Origin: Mycoplasmatota bacterium
GTDB lineage: Bacteria > Bacillota_I > Bacilli_A > MAG-NZ
Direction: 5' to 3'
Assembly (NCBI GenBank): GCA_018394315.1
Contig: CP074575.1
Coordinates: forward strand, 186,001-250,000
DNA: 64,000 nucleotides
The notes beneath the pieces are model-generated. The model ran no database searches. It saw only the letters and a list, made by a program, of their open reading frames with translations, and was not told the origin of the DNA. This document shows positions 35,011 through 43,568 of this stretch, in pieces (position 1 is the first letter of the stretch; each line of letters starts with the position of its first letter). A program made the position numbers and the translations under genes.

Positions 35011-35493
35011 ATGAATATAATTAAAAAGTTTTATAATAATTTAAGTTACTTAATCTTTTTGTTGATTTTGTGCTCCATCATTATTGATATCAGATTAGCT
35101 TCAATAGCCATTATTTGTATCGTGGGACCTATTATATATGCCTTTTCAACAAAAAAACATGGGCGGCGATGGTGTCGATATGCATGCCCAAGGGGAAATT
35201 TTTATAATGTTGTAGGTAATAATCTACGTAACAAAAGACAACTTCCTAAAATATTGAAAACTGTTATTATAAGAACGATTATTGTCCTTTTCTTGTTTTG
35301 CATGTTTGGTTTGGCAATCTATCATAACTATGATGACTTACAAGATTTTTCTTCTTCATTCTATCAGATTATCCTCTTAACAACATGGATAGGTTTAATA
35401 ATGGCACATGTATTCTATCCTAGAAGTTGGTGCGCAGTTTGTCCGGTAGGTAGCATTATTGATGCAATTGAATATAAGAAAAAAGATAATTAA
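35011..35493 (+). CDS. Small membrane protein with two 4Fe-4S-type cysteine motifs (NapH/CcoG-like)
   Basis: A 160-residue protein with about four hydrophobic segments (LSYLIFLLILCSIIIDIRL; ASIAIICIVGPIIYAF; TIIVLFLFCMFGLAIY; IILLTTWIGLIMAHVF). Two cysteine motifs follow a tryptophan each, WCRYACPRGNFYNV and WCAVCPVGSIIDAI, as in the polyferredoxin membrane subunits of NapH/CcoG type, but with fewer cysteines per site. Likely an electron-transfer or maturation protein; the partner is unknown and no oxidoreductase genes adjoin it. Start ATG 35011 follows AAAGGA. Confidence 0.7.
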   Translation: MNIIKKFYNNLSYLIFLLILCSIIIDIRLASIAIICIVGPIIYAFSTKKHGRRWCRYACPRGNFYNVVGNNLRNKRQLPKILKTVIIRTIIVLFLFCMFGLAIYHNYDDLQDFSSSFYQIILLTTWIGLIMAHVFYPRSWCAVCPVGSIIDAIEYKKKDN

Positions 35494-35598
35494 ACTCCTA
35501 CTATTTACAATAAGAATTGTTAATTAGTAACTATTCCGTAAGTTATAATAGGATCTGTTTATCGATTATCATATAGTATACGTAACTCAACAACAAAA

Positions 35599-36426
35599 CT
35601 AGAGTGCTGTTGAATTACTATTCTTTAAGATAAATCCTATTAACATACTGTTAAGTACATCTGGTTTCTCAAAAATTGTGACATGTCCACAACCAGGTAT
35701 TATTACATATTCTGAATCACTTATATTATCAGCAATAATCTTTGAAAACTTTACAGGTTTCAAGATATCATTTTCACCACAAACAACTAAAGCAGGACAC
35801 TTAATTTTAGAAAGCTCATCTGTCATATAAACATCATTTATAAAGGTATCATATAAATATCCTTGGCCTACAAAATATTCTCCTGGAACACGCTTAAGTT
35901 TTTCTACTCTTTCCTTTAGGATTTCAATATTATTCTCTATAAAGCTACTATCATATATAGTAGGAAGCATACCCCAATAAAATTTTTCAACATCTCTTTC
36001 CATGGCAAGAGTTTTCCAACCACTAACAAAATACTCTAGTACCGAATCTAACTCACTAACTGAATCAATTATAGATATACTTTTAGTAACTTCTGGATAT
36101 TCTATCGCAAATCTCATTGCTACTTCTCCACCATAAGAAGTTCCAATAATATGAACTTTTTTGATTTTTAAATGGTCCATCAAAGCCTTTGCTTCCTTTG
36201 CATGGTCTTTAAATGTATAGGGTCCTATCGGTTTATCAGACTTAAGTTGTCCTTTAAAATCGTGAAGTAACACTTTATATCCTAATTTTTCAAAAATTGG
36301 ATACTGATTAATCCAACTATTAGTCGATGCCATGACTCCATTAAAAAAGGCTATCACTTCATCTCCATCATTATTACCTTTCACTTCATAAAATAACTGT
36401 GATTCCTTGTACTCAAAATACGGCAT
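35599..36426 (-). CDS. Alpha/beta-hydrolase fold protein
   Basis: A 275-residue hydrolase. Nucleophile elbow GTSYGGE (serine near residue 95), acid in CGENDILKPV, and catalytic histidine in IPGCGHVTIFEKPD. The oxyanion strand is FFNGVMAST. Length is normal. ATG 36426 is chosen: AGGAGGGG precedes it, while an upstream in-frame ATG at 36450 would overlap that site. Resembles 3-oxoadipate enol-lactonase and similar esterases; substrate unknown. Monocistronic. Confidence 0.88.
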   Translation of the reverse strand: MPYFEYKESQLFYEVKGNNDGDEVIAFFNGVMASTNSWINQYPIFEKLGYKVLLHDFKGQLKSDKPIGPYTFKDHAKEAKALMDHLKIKKVHIIGTSYGGEVAMRFAIEYPEVTKSISIIDSVSELDSVLEYFVSGWKTLAMERDVEKFYWGMLPTIYDSSFIENNIEILKERVEKLKRVPGEYFVGQGYLYDTFINDVYMTDELSKIKCPALVVCGENDILKPVKFSKIIADNISDSEYVIIPGCGHVTIFEKPDVLNSMLIGFILKNSNSTAL

Positions 36427-36560
36427 TATAACCCCTCCTTTTTCTAACATGTAAATTATGAGATACTATTATAATTATAGCATACACCCTATAAATGTAA
36501 TAAACATCAAGATAATGAAGATTTTTTCTGTTTTTTTTAAAAAGAAAATAATTAGTAATA

Positions 36561-36590
36561 AAAAAACACCAACTTTTCTTGTTGATGTTT
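36561..36590 (-). terminator. Terminator after the class I methyltransferase
   Basis: Leftward AACATCAAC/GTTGGTGTT stem (with a wobble) around AAGAAAA, then six or seven T. Confidence 0.75.
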
Positions 36591-36635
36591 GAGAATATTT
36601 AAAGTGTAATTTAAGATAATTTACATTTACAATCA

Positions 36636-37349
36636 TCATTTTGTGAGAATCACTAAAAGTGAATTAGCACCATCATAGCCGTGTTCTTTGATATATTTTT
36701 TTATTTCTTCTGCTTCTTTTACGTATTCTTCTTTTTCAACATATTCAGGTATTCTTTCTATTAAACGATCAAGTACGCTATGTATCCAATCAAGTTCCTC
36801 TTTGGTATTTTCTTTTCTTCTAGGTACTTCTAGTACCCATGATTTATATAAACTTAAGTCTATACCATTTTTTAACCTTGTAATTATTTCATCTTTAGTA
36901 TACGTCTCATTATGCGAGTCACCTAGCAATCGATCTATTTTAGCAGCAAAGTGATGTAGTTTTAAATGAGATATTTGCATTGCGTCTAGGTTATTACTAA
37001 GCATTTCGTTTATAATGATATATCCACCCTTTTTTACTACACGCTTCATCTCATTTAGTACTTTAGGAATGTCAGCTAGATGATGTAAACTATTTGATAA
37101 ACATACTATGTCAAAGGAATTATTCTCATACTCCATTTGTTCGGCACTCATTTCTACAAATCGGATACGATTATCTTCATTCTTTTCATCTGCGTTTTTA
37201 ATTGTTTTGTGTATAATATCGATTCCAATCATTTTATCAAAGTTGTTATAAATACTCTTCAAAAACTGCATAAAGTCCCCTTGACCAGTACATACGTCTA
37301 AGAATAATTTTTTGTGAGATTCTTTTAAGAATTCTTTTAGCTTATCCAT
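36636..37349 (-). CDS. SAM-dependent class I methyltransferase
   Basis: A 237-residue protein with LDVCTGQGDFMQFLK (SAM motif I), MIGIDIIHKTIKNA (motif II), FDIVCLSNSLHHLADIPKVL and MKRVVKKGGYIIINEM, typical of the UbiE/Methyltransf_11 family. The C-terminal part (DRLLGDSHNETYTKDEIITR) may bind the acceptor. The acceptor is not evident. It starts at 37349 and ends before a terminator. Not in an operon. Confidence 0.85.
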   Translation of the reverse strand: MDKLKEFLKESHKKLFLDVCTGQGDFMQFLKSIYNNFDKMIGIDIIHKTIKNADEKNEDNRIRFVEMSAEQMEYENNSFDIVCLSNSLHHLADIPKVLNEMKRVVKKGGYIIINEMLSNNLDAMQISHLKLHHFAAKIDRLLGDSHNETYTKDEIITRLKNGIDLSLYKSWVLEVPRRKENTKEELDWIHSVLDRLIERIPEYVEKEEYVKEAEEIKKYIKEHGYDGANSLLVILTK

Positions 37350-37852
37350 TTACAATCTCCTTCCCATTAGATCCTTTTTATTATATCACTAATAACATAG
37401 TAAATAAAATGAATAACTTCTTATTTAATTCTTCTAAGTTAAGATGGTTAACCGTATCGTTTTGATATTCTTATGGTTCTATTGAGAAAAATAGATCTAC
37501 CTTGAATAAATGTATATGTCCCATTCTCCTTTTAGGAATATCTTTTTCTTAAGAAAACATACCCCTATAGTTGCTTAGACCATATGGGTATGTTTGTAAT
37601 ATAAATATGATAAATCTTTTCATTAATTTTTAGTATAATTAAAAGAACTTTCCATGTAAATATCAAATACTAGCATAAATCAGTTAATCCAGACAAACTA
37701 TAATATCAATATGTGAATTTTAACAGTTCGTCTAATTAATTCTTTTAATTTTGTTATTAACAACAGATTTAATTTATGATATATATCTTTTATAACATTA
37801 AAATTAATAAATCATATAATATATCGAACATCACATGATATGGAGGAATCAA
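37350..37852. other. 500-base intergenic region with an orphan hairpin
   Basis: The only structure seen is a long inverted repeat at 37554-37592 (AACATACCC/GGGTATGTT with a 20-base loop) between the divergent methyltransferase and DUF-like genes. No gene fragment was recognised. The region ends with the TGGAGGA ribosome-binding site of the next gene. Confidence 0.55.
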
Positions 37853-38341
37853 ATGAATAAATTTAACTCGTTTTATGGGGTAGTGACTGATATAACAAAC
37901 TTTAATTCAGGTATAGAAAATACAGAAGGTTGTTATAAATTTATATCTTTAAGTGGAGATAACGGAGATATTGTTAACTTCATAATGATCCCTTTAACAT
38001 TTTTAGTAGATTATGAGACTATTTCGATTGGTGATTTTGTAGAAGCATATTATGATGCTTTAGCTCCTACTGTTTTGATTTATCCACCTCAGTACTCTGC
38101 AATAGTTATGACAGAAATAAAACCAAATCGAAGAGTTAAAGTTGACTTCTTTGACCAAAACTTAGTCAGTAGTGATCGAGAACTTAAACTAAACATAGGT
38201 CCTAATACGAAAATAACACAAAAGAATGGTCAAAGGTTCACCGATGATTTAACAAATAGAAATTTAGTAGTAATCTATGGTCCTTCAACAAAAAGCATTC
38301 CTGCTCAAACTACACCATACGAAGTAATAGTTCTATGCTAA
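37853..38341 (+). CDS. Hypothetical 162-residue cytosolic protein
   Basis: Starts MNKFNSFYGVVTDITNFNSG. ATG 37853 is selected because TGGAGGAATCAA precedes it directly; the longer in-frame start at 37835 lacks a site. Beta-rich, with no signal or membrane segment: VNFIMIPLTFLVDYETISIG, FVEAYYDALAPTVLIYPPQY, RRVKVDFFDQNLV, then NRNLVVIYGPSTKSIPAQT. It has the look of an OB-fold-like small protein such as those of the BOF type (YGVVTDI... followed by NRNLVVIYG), but the family is not certain. A shared terminator follows. Confidence 0.6.
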   Translation: MNKFNSFYGVVTDITNFNSGIENTEGCYKFISLSGDNGDIVNFIMIPLTFLVDYETISIGDFVEAYYDALAPTVLIYPPQYSAIVMTEIKPNRRVKVDFFDQNLVSSDRELKLNIGPNTKITQKNGQRFTDDLTNRNLVVIYGPSTKSIPAQTTPYEVIVLC

Positions 38342-38520
38342 TTAAAATAATTCCAATAAATAATGATGCAATTTAAAGAGTATACCACTTTATGAACATG
38401 TATTTCATCAAGTATCTACCTATATTATACGACTTACACGGAATGACTTGTTCTTTTTCCAAAAATAATTTTTCCTTTCTAATTATTCTCAATGTTATTA
38501 ATCTATGTTGTGCTCTAAAA

Positions 38521-38560
38521 AAAGCAATACTTGAAGATTCAATTTCAAGTATTGCTTTTT
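38521..38560. terminator. Bidirectional terminator
   Basis: Stem AAAGCAATACTTGAA/TTCAAGTATTGCTTT with a short loop and A-run/T-run on both sides, between convergent genes. Confidence 0.92.
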
Positions 38561-39340
38561 TATTTACTTTCTATACTAGCTAGAAGGGCGTCAACATATC
38601 TTGTGTATGAATATAGATCGTTAATAACAATTACTGCACTTCCTGGAGGGTTTAATATTTCGTCAGAATAATACAAATTCCCATATTTATTCATATAACC
38701 ATTTGTTATATCAGCATTATATATCTTTTCTTTTATTTCATATTCCACATTACCAGAAAACCCATTTACATCAAAAAAGAGTAATACATCATAATATCTT
38801 TCTAAATATTTCTCTATAAAAATAGTTTGTACAGTCACTATTTCGAATCTATCATATAATCTGAACTCAACAATTCTCTTACTCTCGCCATACTCGTCTT
38901 TAAACACAAAATTTTTTCTCCTTCAAGTCCCGGAATATCCGAATATTCTATCTCACCGTAAGAAACAAAAAAATCAATATAATCTTTTGTGAACTCAGAT
39001 AAAACATAAATATTCTCTGTCACTTCAGTACTATTCCCAGAATAATCAGTCGCCTCTACATTTATTTCATACGTTCCACAAGTGTTCATGTCTATGTTAT
39101 GAGTTATTTTTACATCGTTTACAGCTGACATACTATCAACATTATCAACTACTGTTACATAACTAAAGTAAACAGGTATCATCTCGCCTTTGATAATTAT
39201 CGTAGGAAAATAAACTTTAAATTCAATCTTAGGCTTTATAGTATCTACTTCCAAATTACTAGTTAATTGACTTTCATTTACCCCACATGCTGAAACAAAT
39301 ATTATTAATATAACTAATGAATAAATATATTTTTTTTCAT
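38560..39340 (-). pseudogene. Ig-like (DUF5011) lipoprotein with two A-tract frameshifts
   Basis: Two overlapping frames (39362-38838 and 38907-38560) form one protein: lipobox VSACG, a DUF5011-like domain (TCGTYEINVEATDYSGNSTE), then a C-terminal part ending LYSYTRYVDALLAS. The break lies at an A6T4 run: one more A joins GLEGEK to NFVFKDEYGES. The true start is probably ATG 39340 with AGGAG upstream, but an A8 run right after it also lacks one base; with nine A the reading is MKKKYIYSLVILIIFVSACG. As given, the open frame runs in from an upstream ATG at 39362. Homopolymer sequencing errors or an eroding gene would both fit. Confidence 0.75.
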
Positions 39341-39586
39341 ACGATTCTCCTATAGAAAGCATTGTTCAAATTATATAATAATATATAAAATATCTCAAAT
39401 CACTTATGTAATCCATCACTTATAATTGTCGATAATTATAATAATTAACTTTAATGATCCAAAACTAGGTACCTCAATTACTGCAAAACAAAAATCAGAA
39501 GATTCAGTTTATCATCGAATTATCTGACTAATAACTTGTATATCTTCATATAGATGAACTCGTGATTAGGTAGAGGCACTTCACAG

Positions 39587-40549
39587 TTATAACAACTCTG
39601 GAGATATTTTAGTATTTACATAATTCATATACATAGCAGACAGTAAGTGCTGTACAAGAATAGCTAGTGAAATGATTAATGACGCCATCGAGTCGCTTGA
39701 GATGCTTAGTGCTATCACTAGCGCAATCTTTAGATTTCTGAGGACAACACTATAAACAAACGCAATACTATCACTTTTGCTAAGCAATCGCTTTCCAATA
39801 ATATGACACACAATTACTATACCTGTGTAAAAAATTAATAACGGCAGAAACAGTGAAAGGGTAAACTGTAAATCATTAAGGATAATTCGTGATTTAAGCG
39901 CCAACGTTATAAATATAACAGTGAACAATCCTAAAGAACTGATTAGGCTAAATGTCGACTTCAAATCATTTAAAAACTCCTCAGTTTTCACTCTGTTTAT
40001 CAAATAACGGACAACATTAGCAATGATTAAAGGCATGATTACACTCTTAAATAAAGAAGCAAAAATTAAGTTGTTGTCAACTCTAATAATTGTTCCCATA
40101 AATAGATTTAAGTAAATTGGAATTAACAGTATCGATATCAGCAGATTGATACTCATCATAAGGACTGCGCTCTTAACATTTCCATTTGCAAAACCGGTCC
40201 AAGACGCAGTCATTGCGCCGGATGAAATAAGACCAATCAGTAAAAACCCCATAAACAATTCAGGGTTCGAGTTAAAAAACAGCTTACCTAAAAAATTACT
40301 GTAAAGTGGAATAGCAATTACATTAATAAGAATTCCAATTACGACTGGGAATGGTCTTTTCAGAAGTTCAATAACATCTAAAAACTTGACGTTTAGGAAC
40401 ATCGGGAATACAATTATAAAAAGTGTGTACGGAATATATGATTTCAGTGGTGCTACATTGAAAAATTGACCAACGGATAAACCTACTATTGTAGAAAGAA
40501 AGACAAGTGGTATAAAATTTTTCTTAATAATATTGGACAATGACTTCAT
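39587..40549 (-). CDS. Bile-acid:sodium symporter/ACR3-like (SBF) membrane transporter
   Basis: A 320-residue protein with ten predicted helices and no cytosolic domain. ISSGAMTASWTGFANGNVK corresponds to the conserved SBF core and AFVYSVVLRNLKIALVIALS to its second crossover motif. The family moves bile acids, organic anions or arsenite with sodium. It is divergent from the DUF364-like gene at 40677, with 127 bases between. Substrate undetermined; the ACR3 cysteine motif was not seen, so arsenite is not favoured. Confidence 0.8.
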   Translation of the reverse strand: MKSLSNIIKKNFIPLVFLSTIVGLSVGQFFNVAPLKSYIPYTLFIIVFPMFLNVKFLDVIELLKRPFPVVIGILINVIAIPLYSNFLGKLFFNSNPELFMGFLLIGLISSGAMTASWTGFANGNVKSAVLMMSINLLISILLIPIYLNLFMGTIIRVDNNLIFASLFKSVIMPLIIANVVRYLINRVKTEEFLNDLKSTFSLISSLGLFTVIFITLALKSRIILNDLQFTLSLFLPLLIFYTGIVIVCHIIGKRLLSKSDSIAFVYSVVLRNLKIALVIALSISSDSMASLIISLAILVQHLLSAMYMNYVNTKISPELL

Positions 40550-40676
40550 TTTATCCCCCTCTTGCCCCGTTAAGTAGCGGTAACAGGTGAATTATAGAAT
40601 AAACAAAGTTATATGTCAATGAATTAGTAAAAAAGGTTTTCCAAAAACGATTATAGTAAAGTGGAGGGTAGCAAAT

Positions 40677-41411
40677 ATGAACAATGAAAAATTTTATAAC
40701 GAATTGATTACCAAATTCAAGGATATCGTCCAAGAAGAAAAACTGCTATATGAAGAGGTTACGATCACAGCTAAGTCGCTAACTGCAGTTGAAGCGATAG
40801 GAAACCCCAAAAAAAGAGACTTTCCTATTATCAAAGGTAAAGAGAAATTGATGCAAGCCGAATTCAAAGGCTCAAAAGGACAAGCATTTACTGATATGCC
40901 AGGCAATTACTTTGGAACAATACAGGAAATACTTAAAACTGAATTAAAGACAAATTTTGATAGAGCCGTGTTCATCGCAACTTTCAATGCTGTTTGTCGC
41001 CATCTAAACTTATGCGACAAGACAGTTCACTGCAAAGATAGAGAACCTGAGGACTGCGCATCTAAATTGATTAATTATATTAAAAAGGAATATGGTAATC
41101 CCAAAATCGCATTGATTGGACTACAACCTGCCTTGCTTGACAGTCTTTCTAAACATTTCATAGTAAGAGTACTGGACATGGCAGAAGACACTATCGGTCA
41201 AATCAAGTATGGTGTAGAAATTGAAGATGGTGAAAGCAAAACGGATGAAGTGCTCGCATGGTGTGATGTGATACTCGCAACAGGAAGTACTTTAGCCAAT
41301 GAAACGATTACGTTTTTCTTAGATAAAAAGCCTGTAATTTTTTATGGAACCACTGCTGCTGCTGCAGCATCATTAATGAATCTAGAGAGATTTTGTCCCT
41401 GCAGTCATTAG
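40677..41411 (+). CDS. DUF364/DUF4213-like Rossmann protein with a cysteine-rich motif
   Basis: A 244-residue cytosolic protein. N-terminal DUF4213-like part (EVTITAKSLTAVEAIGNPKK), then TFNAVCRHLNLCDKTVHC with further KDREPEDCA, and a Rossmann-like C-terminal half (KIALIGLQPALLDSLS; DVILATGSTLANETITFFLD; PVIFYGTTAAAAASL). The cysteines and histidines suggest metal binding; the DUF364 family has been proposed to handle heavy-metal or cofactor chelation. Divergent from the SBF transporter, which may be its partner. Start ATG 40677 follows TGGAGGGTAGCAAAT. Confidence 0.75.
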   Translation: MNNEKFYNELITKFKDIVQEEKLLYEEVTITAKSLTAVEAIGNPKKRDFPIIKGKEKLMQAEFKGSKGQAFTDMPGNYFGTIQEILKTELKTNFDRAVFIATFNAVCRHLNLCDKTVHCKDREPEDCASKLINYIKKEYGNPKIALIGLQPALLDSLSKHFIVRVLDMAEDTIGQIKYGVEIEDGESKTDEVLAWCDVILATGSTLANETITFFLDKKPVIFYGTTAAAAASLMNLERFCPCSH

Positions 41412-41590
41412 TATATTCCTACTCATAGTAAATTAGGATAACATCTTTATTAGAACGTTTCCTGTTAATGAATAGGTACCCATTACGTCTACAGAACCTT
41501 GAAGTAAATCATTGCCTCTAATTATAAATCTGCATCACTTCTACCTCTTTCACCGATGTTAATATAATAATTCGGAATTATATTTAGTTT

Positions 41591-41615
41591 AAAAAAGACT
41601 CAACCTGAGTCTTTT
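41591..41615 (-). terminator. Terminator of the trx-grdA operon
   Basis: Leftward stem AAGACTCA/TGAGTCTT with loop GGT, then six T; 24 bases past the grdA stop. The mirrored A-run makes it usable in both directions. Confidence 0.85.
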
Positions 41616-41639
41616 GATTTTATATTATAAACTTAGAAA

Positions 41640-42119
41640 TTATTTGTTATATTTAGAATTTTCTTCACGGATTGTAGTAATTTCATCAACGATATCGTCT
41701 ACATCTAATACCATTTCCATCATACCGATTTGGTCTTCGTAAACTTGTGGGTCAACTGCTTCTTTAAATGTAGGTTCAACTGCATGGTAAACACCTAGTC
41801 CTAATTCAACATTAGTTAAACTACCAGCATAAGTTGGGTCCCCAACAGTTACAGTCTCAGCGGCTAATCCAGTCAATTCACCTTCAGCAGCTCCGAATAC
41901 TACTATTAAATCTTCAGCTCCGTGTTCTTCTGTTAATGCTTTAATTCTACTTTGATTTTCTAAGTCCATTGCACCCGCAGCCGTTCAGACAAAACATTCA
42001 GTTGCTGCGAATACTACCTCACTTCCTGGAATTGTGTTAACAACTTCCTTTAATGACTCACCAGGTACACCATCACGGTCACCGATAAGAATATACTTCT
42101 TGTTTTCAAAAATACTCAT
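41640..42119 (-). CDS. grdA: Glycine/sarcosine/betaine reductase selenoprotein A (selenocysteine at UGA)
   Basis: A 159-residue protein that reads through an in-frame TGA at 41987-41985, giving Sec45 in TECFVUTAAGAMD, the GrdA signature. The N-terminus is [19 protein letters not shown] and the C-terminus carries [23 protein letters not shown] 42119 has AAGGAGGAC upstream. GrdA carries the carboxymethyl-selenoether from protein B to protein C and is reduced by thioredoxin, encoded just upstream. Downstream of the UGA, TGC-GGGT-GCA could form a small SECIS hairpin. Protein C genes are not in the window. Confidence 0.95.
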
Positions 42120-42173
42120 AAAGTCCTCCTTACATTAGTAAACTCTTTTAAGGGTTTAATTATATATTCAATT

Positions 42174-42488
42174 TTATAAATGCCTTTTAATCATTTCCTC
42201 AATGCTTTCTTTATTTGCATTCTCCTTTGTTACTTCATCTAATTTTTCTCCATCCTTATATAAAGAGATATTAGGTAGTCCCATTACTTTTTGTTTTATA
42301 GCTAATCGTCTAGCGCTTGCAGTATTTAGTTTACAGAACTTAACATCTGTATAAACTGACTCTAATTCTTCAACATCTGGCATCAATGCTTTACATGGTT
42401 CACAACCATCACTCCAATAATCAACTAGAACTAATCCTTTAGCTTCAAAAACTTCTTTATCAAAATTATCCTTGTCTAGTACGAACAT
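42174..42488 (-). CDS. trxA: Thioredoxin of the reductase cluster
   Basis: A 104-residue thioredoxin. The active site is GCEPC (C29-C32) within [16 protein letters not shown], the variant common in glycine reductase operons in place of WCGPC. The cis-proline loop is [10 protein letters not shown]. It passes electrons from TrxB to selenoprotein A. It lies 16 bases after trxB. Confidence 0.95.
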   Translation of the reverse strand: MFVLDKDNFDKEVFEAKGLVLVDYWSDGCEPCKALMPDVEELESVYTDVKFCKLNTASARRLAIKQKVMGLPNISLYKDGEKLDEVTKENANKESIEEMIKRHL

Positions 42489-42504
42489 ATCTGTTCTCCT
42501 TTAC

Positions 42505-43437
42505 TTAAAATTTGTGTTCAATATATTTTTCCGCAGTTACTGATGCGATTGCTCCATCAGCAGTAGCTGTAACTACTTGTCTTAAAGTCTTTACTCTTAA
42601 ATCTCCAGCTGCAAATACACCAGGAACACTCGTTCTCATTTCTTCATCTGTTACGATATAACCATTATCCATTTCAACTAAACCTTCGAATAATTCAGTT
42701 TGAGGTTTATAACCAATAAAGATAAATACTCCGAAAGTTCCTTCTTCTTCATCAGCAAAGATTTCAGTTTCTTCTTCTGTCTTAACATTTTTAATAACTA
42801 TAGATTCAACAATGCCATCACCTTTGATTTCGGTTACTGTAGAATTAAGTATGTATTCAATTTTGTCATTTTGTTTTGCTTTTTCAATAATAGAATTAGC
42901 TGCTGTTAATCGATCCATAATATTTATTAAAGTAACTTTTCTTGCATACTTAGTTAAATACATACCTTCTTCAACTGCAGAGTCTCCACCTCCTATTACA
43001 AACACTTCTAAGTCAGTGAAAAAATCAGCATCACAGGTAGCACAATAAGAAACACCTTTACCTGTTAGTACTGCTTCACCAGGGCATCCTAGTTTTCTTG
43101 GACTCGCTCCTGTTGCAATTACAACTGCTTTTGCATGATACTCTTTTTCCTTTGTTTTGATAACTTTAACACTATTAGAAAAATCAACTTCAACTACCTT
43201 TTCGCGAATAAACTCTGCTCCAAACTGTTTAGCTTGAGCATACATTTTTTCTATTAATCCAGGACCTGAATCATTTGGTGAACCTGGATAATTTACAATC
43301 TCATGTGTGGTGGCTATTTGACCTCCAGGATTTGATCCATCTAACATAATTGTGCTTAATTTTGCTCTTGCAGCATATAAAGCAGAACTAAGTCCCGCTG
43401 GACCTGCACCTATGATAAGCACATCGCACTCTCTCAT
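42505..43437 (-). CDS. trxB: Thioredoxin reductase
   Basis: A 310-residue FAD/NADPH flavoprotein: FAD loop IIGAGPAGLSSALYAA, redox site CATC (C132, C135) in YCATCDADFF, NADPH loop VIGGGDSAVEEGMYL, and the C-terminal FAD motif GVFAAGDLRVKTLRQVVTA. Length is standard. It reduces the thioredoxin encoded next, so NADPH feeds the selenoprotein reductase. ATG 43437 follows AAGGAGG. A hairpin 95 bases upstream separates it from the transporter gene. Confidence 0.95.
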   Translation of the reverse strand: MRECDVLIIGAGPAGLSSALYAARAKLSTIMLDGSNPGGQIATTHEIVNYPGSPNDSGPGLIEKMYAQAKQFGAEFIREKVVEVDFSNSVKVIKTKEKEYHAKAVVIATGASPRKLGCPGEAVLTGKGVSYCATCDADFFTDLEVFVIGGGDSAVEEGMYLTKYARKVTLINIMDRLTAANSIIEKAKQNDKIEYILNSTVTEIKGDGIVESIVIKNVKTEEETEIFADEEEGTFGVFIFIGYKPQTELFEGLVEMDNGYIVTDEEMRTSVPGVFAAGDLRVKTLRQVVTATADGAIASVTAEKYIEHKF

Positions 43438-43533
43438 ATTAACCTCCTTATACTTAATTAAGTATATCTTGCATCAATCTCAAATCATTTGATTTTCTTC
43501 ATATAATTTCATTTCAATATAAAATCTCTAATA

Positions 43534-43563
43534 AAGGTGTTATGGATTAACCAAAACACCTCT
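43534..43563 (-). terminator. Hairpin between the BCCT transporter and trxB
   Basis: Leftward AGGTGTT/AACACCT stem followed by TTTATT. A weak or partial terminator, which would lower but not block expression of trxB-trxA-grdA. Confidence 0.5.
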
Positions 43564-43568
43564 TTAAG

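Noticed and set aside
37554..37592. Terminator in the 37.4-37.8 kb gap
   Set aside because: The inverted repeat is good but the loop is long, the T-run is poor, and no gene ends nearby, so it was only noted in the region entry.
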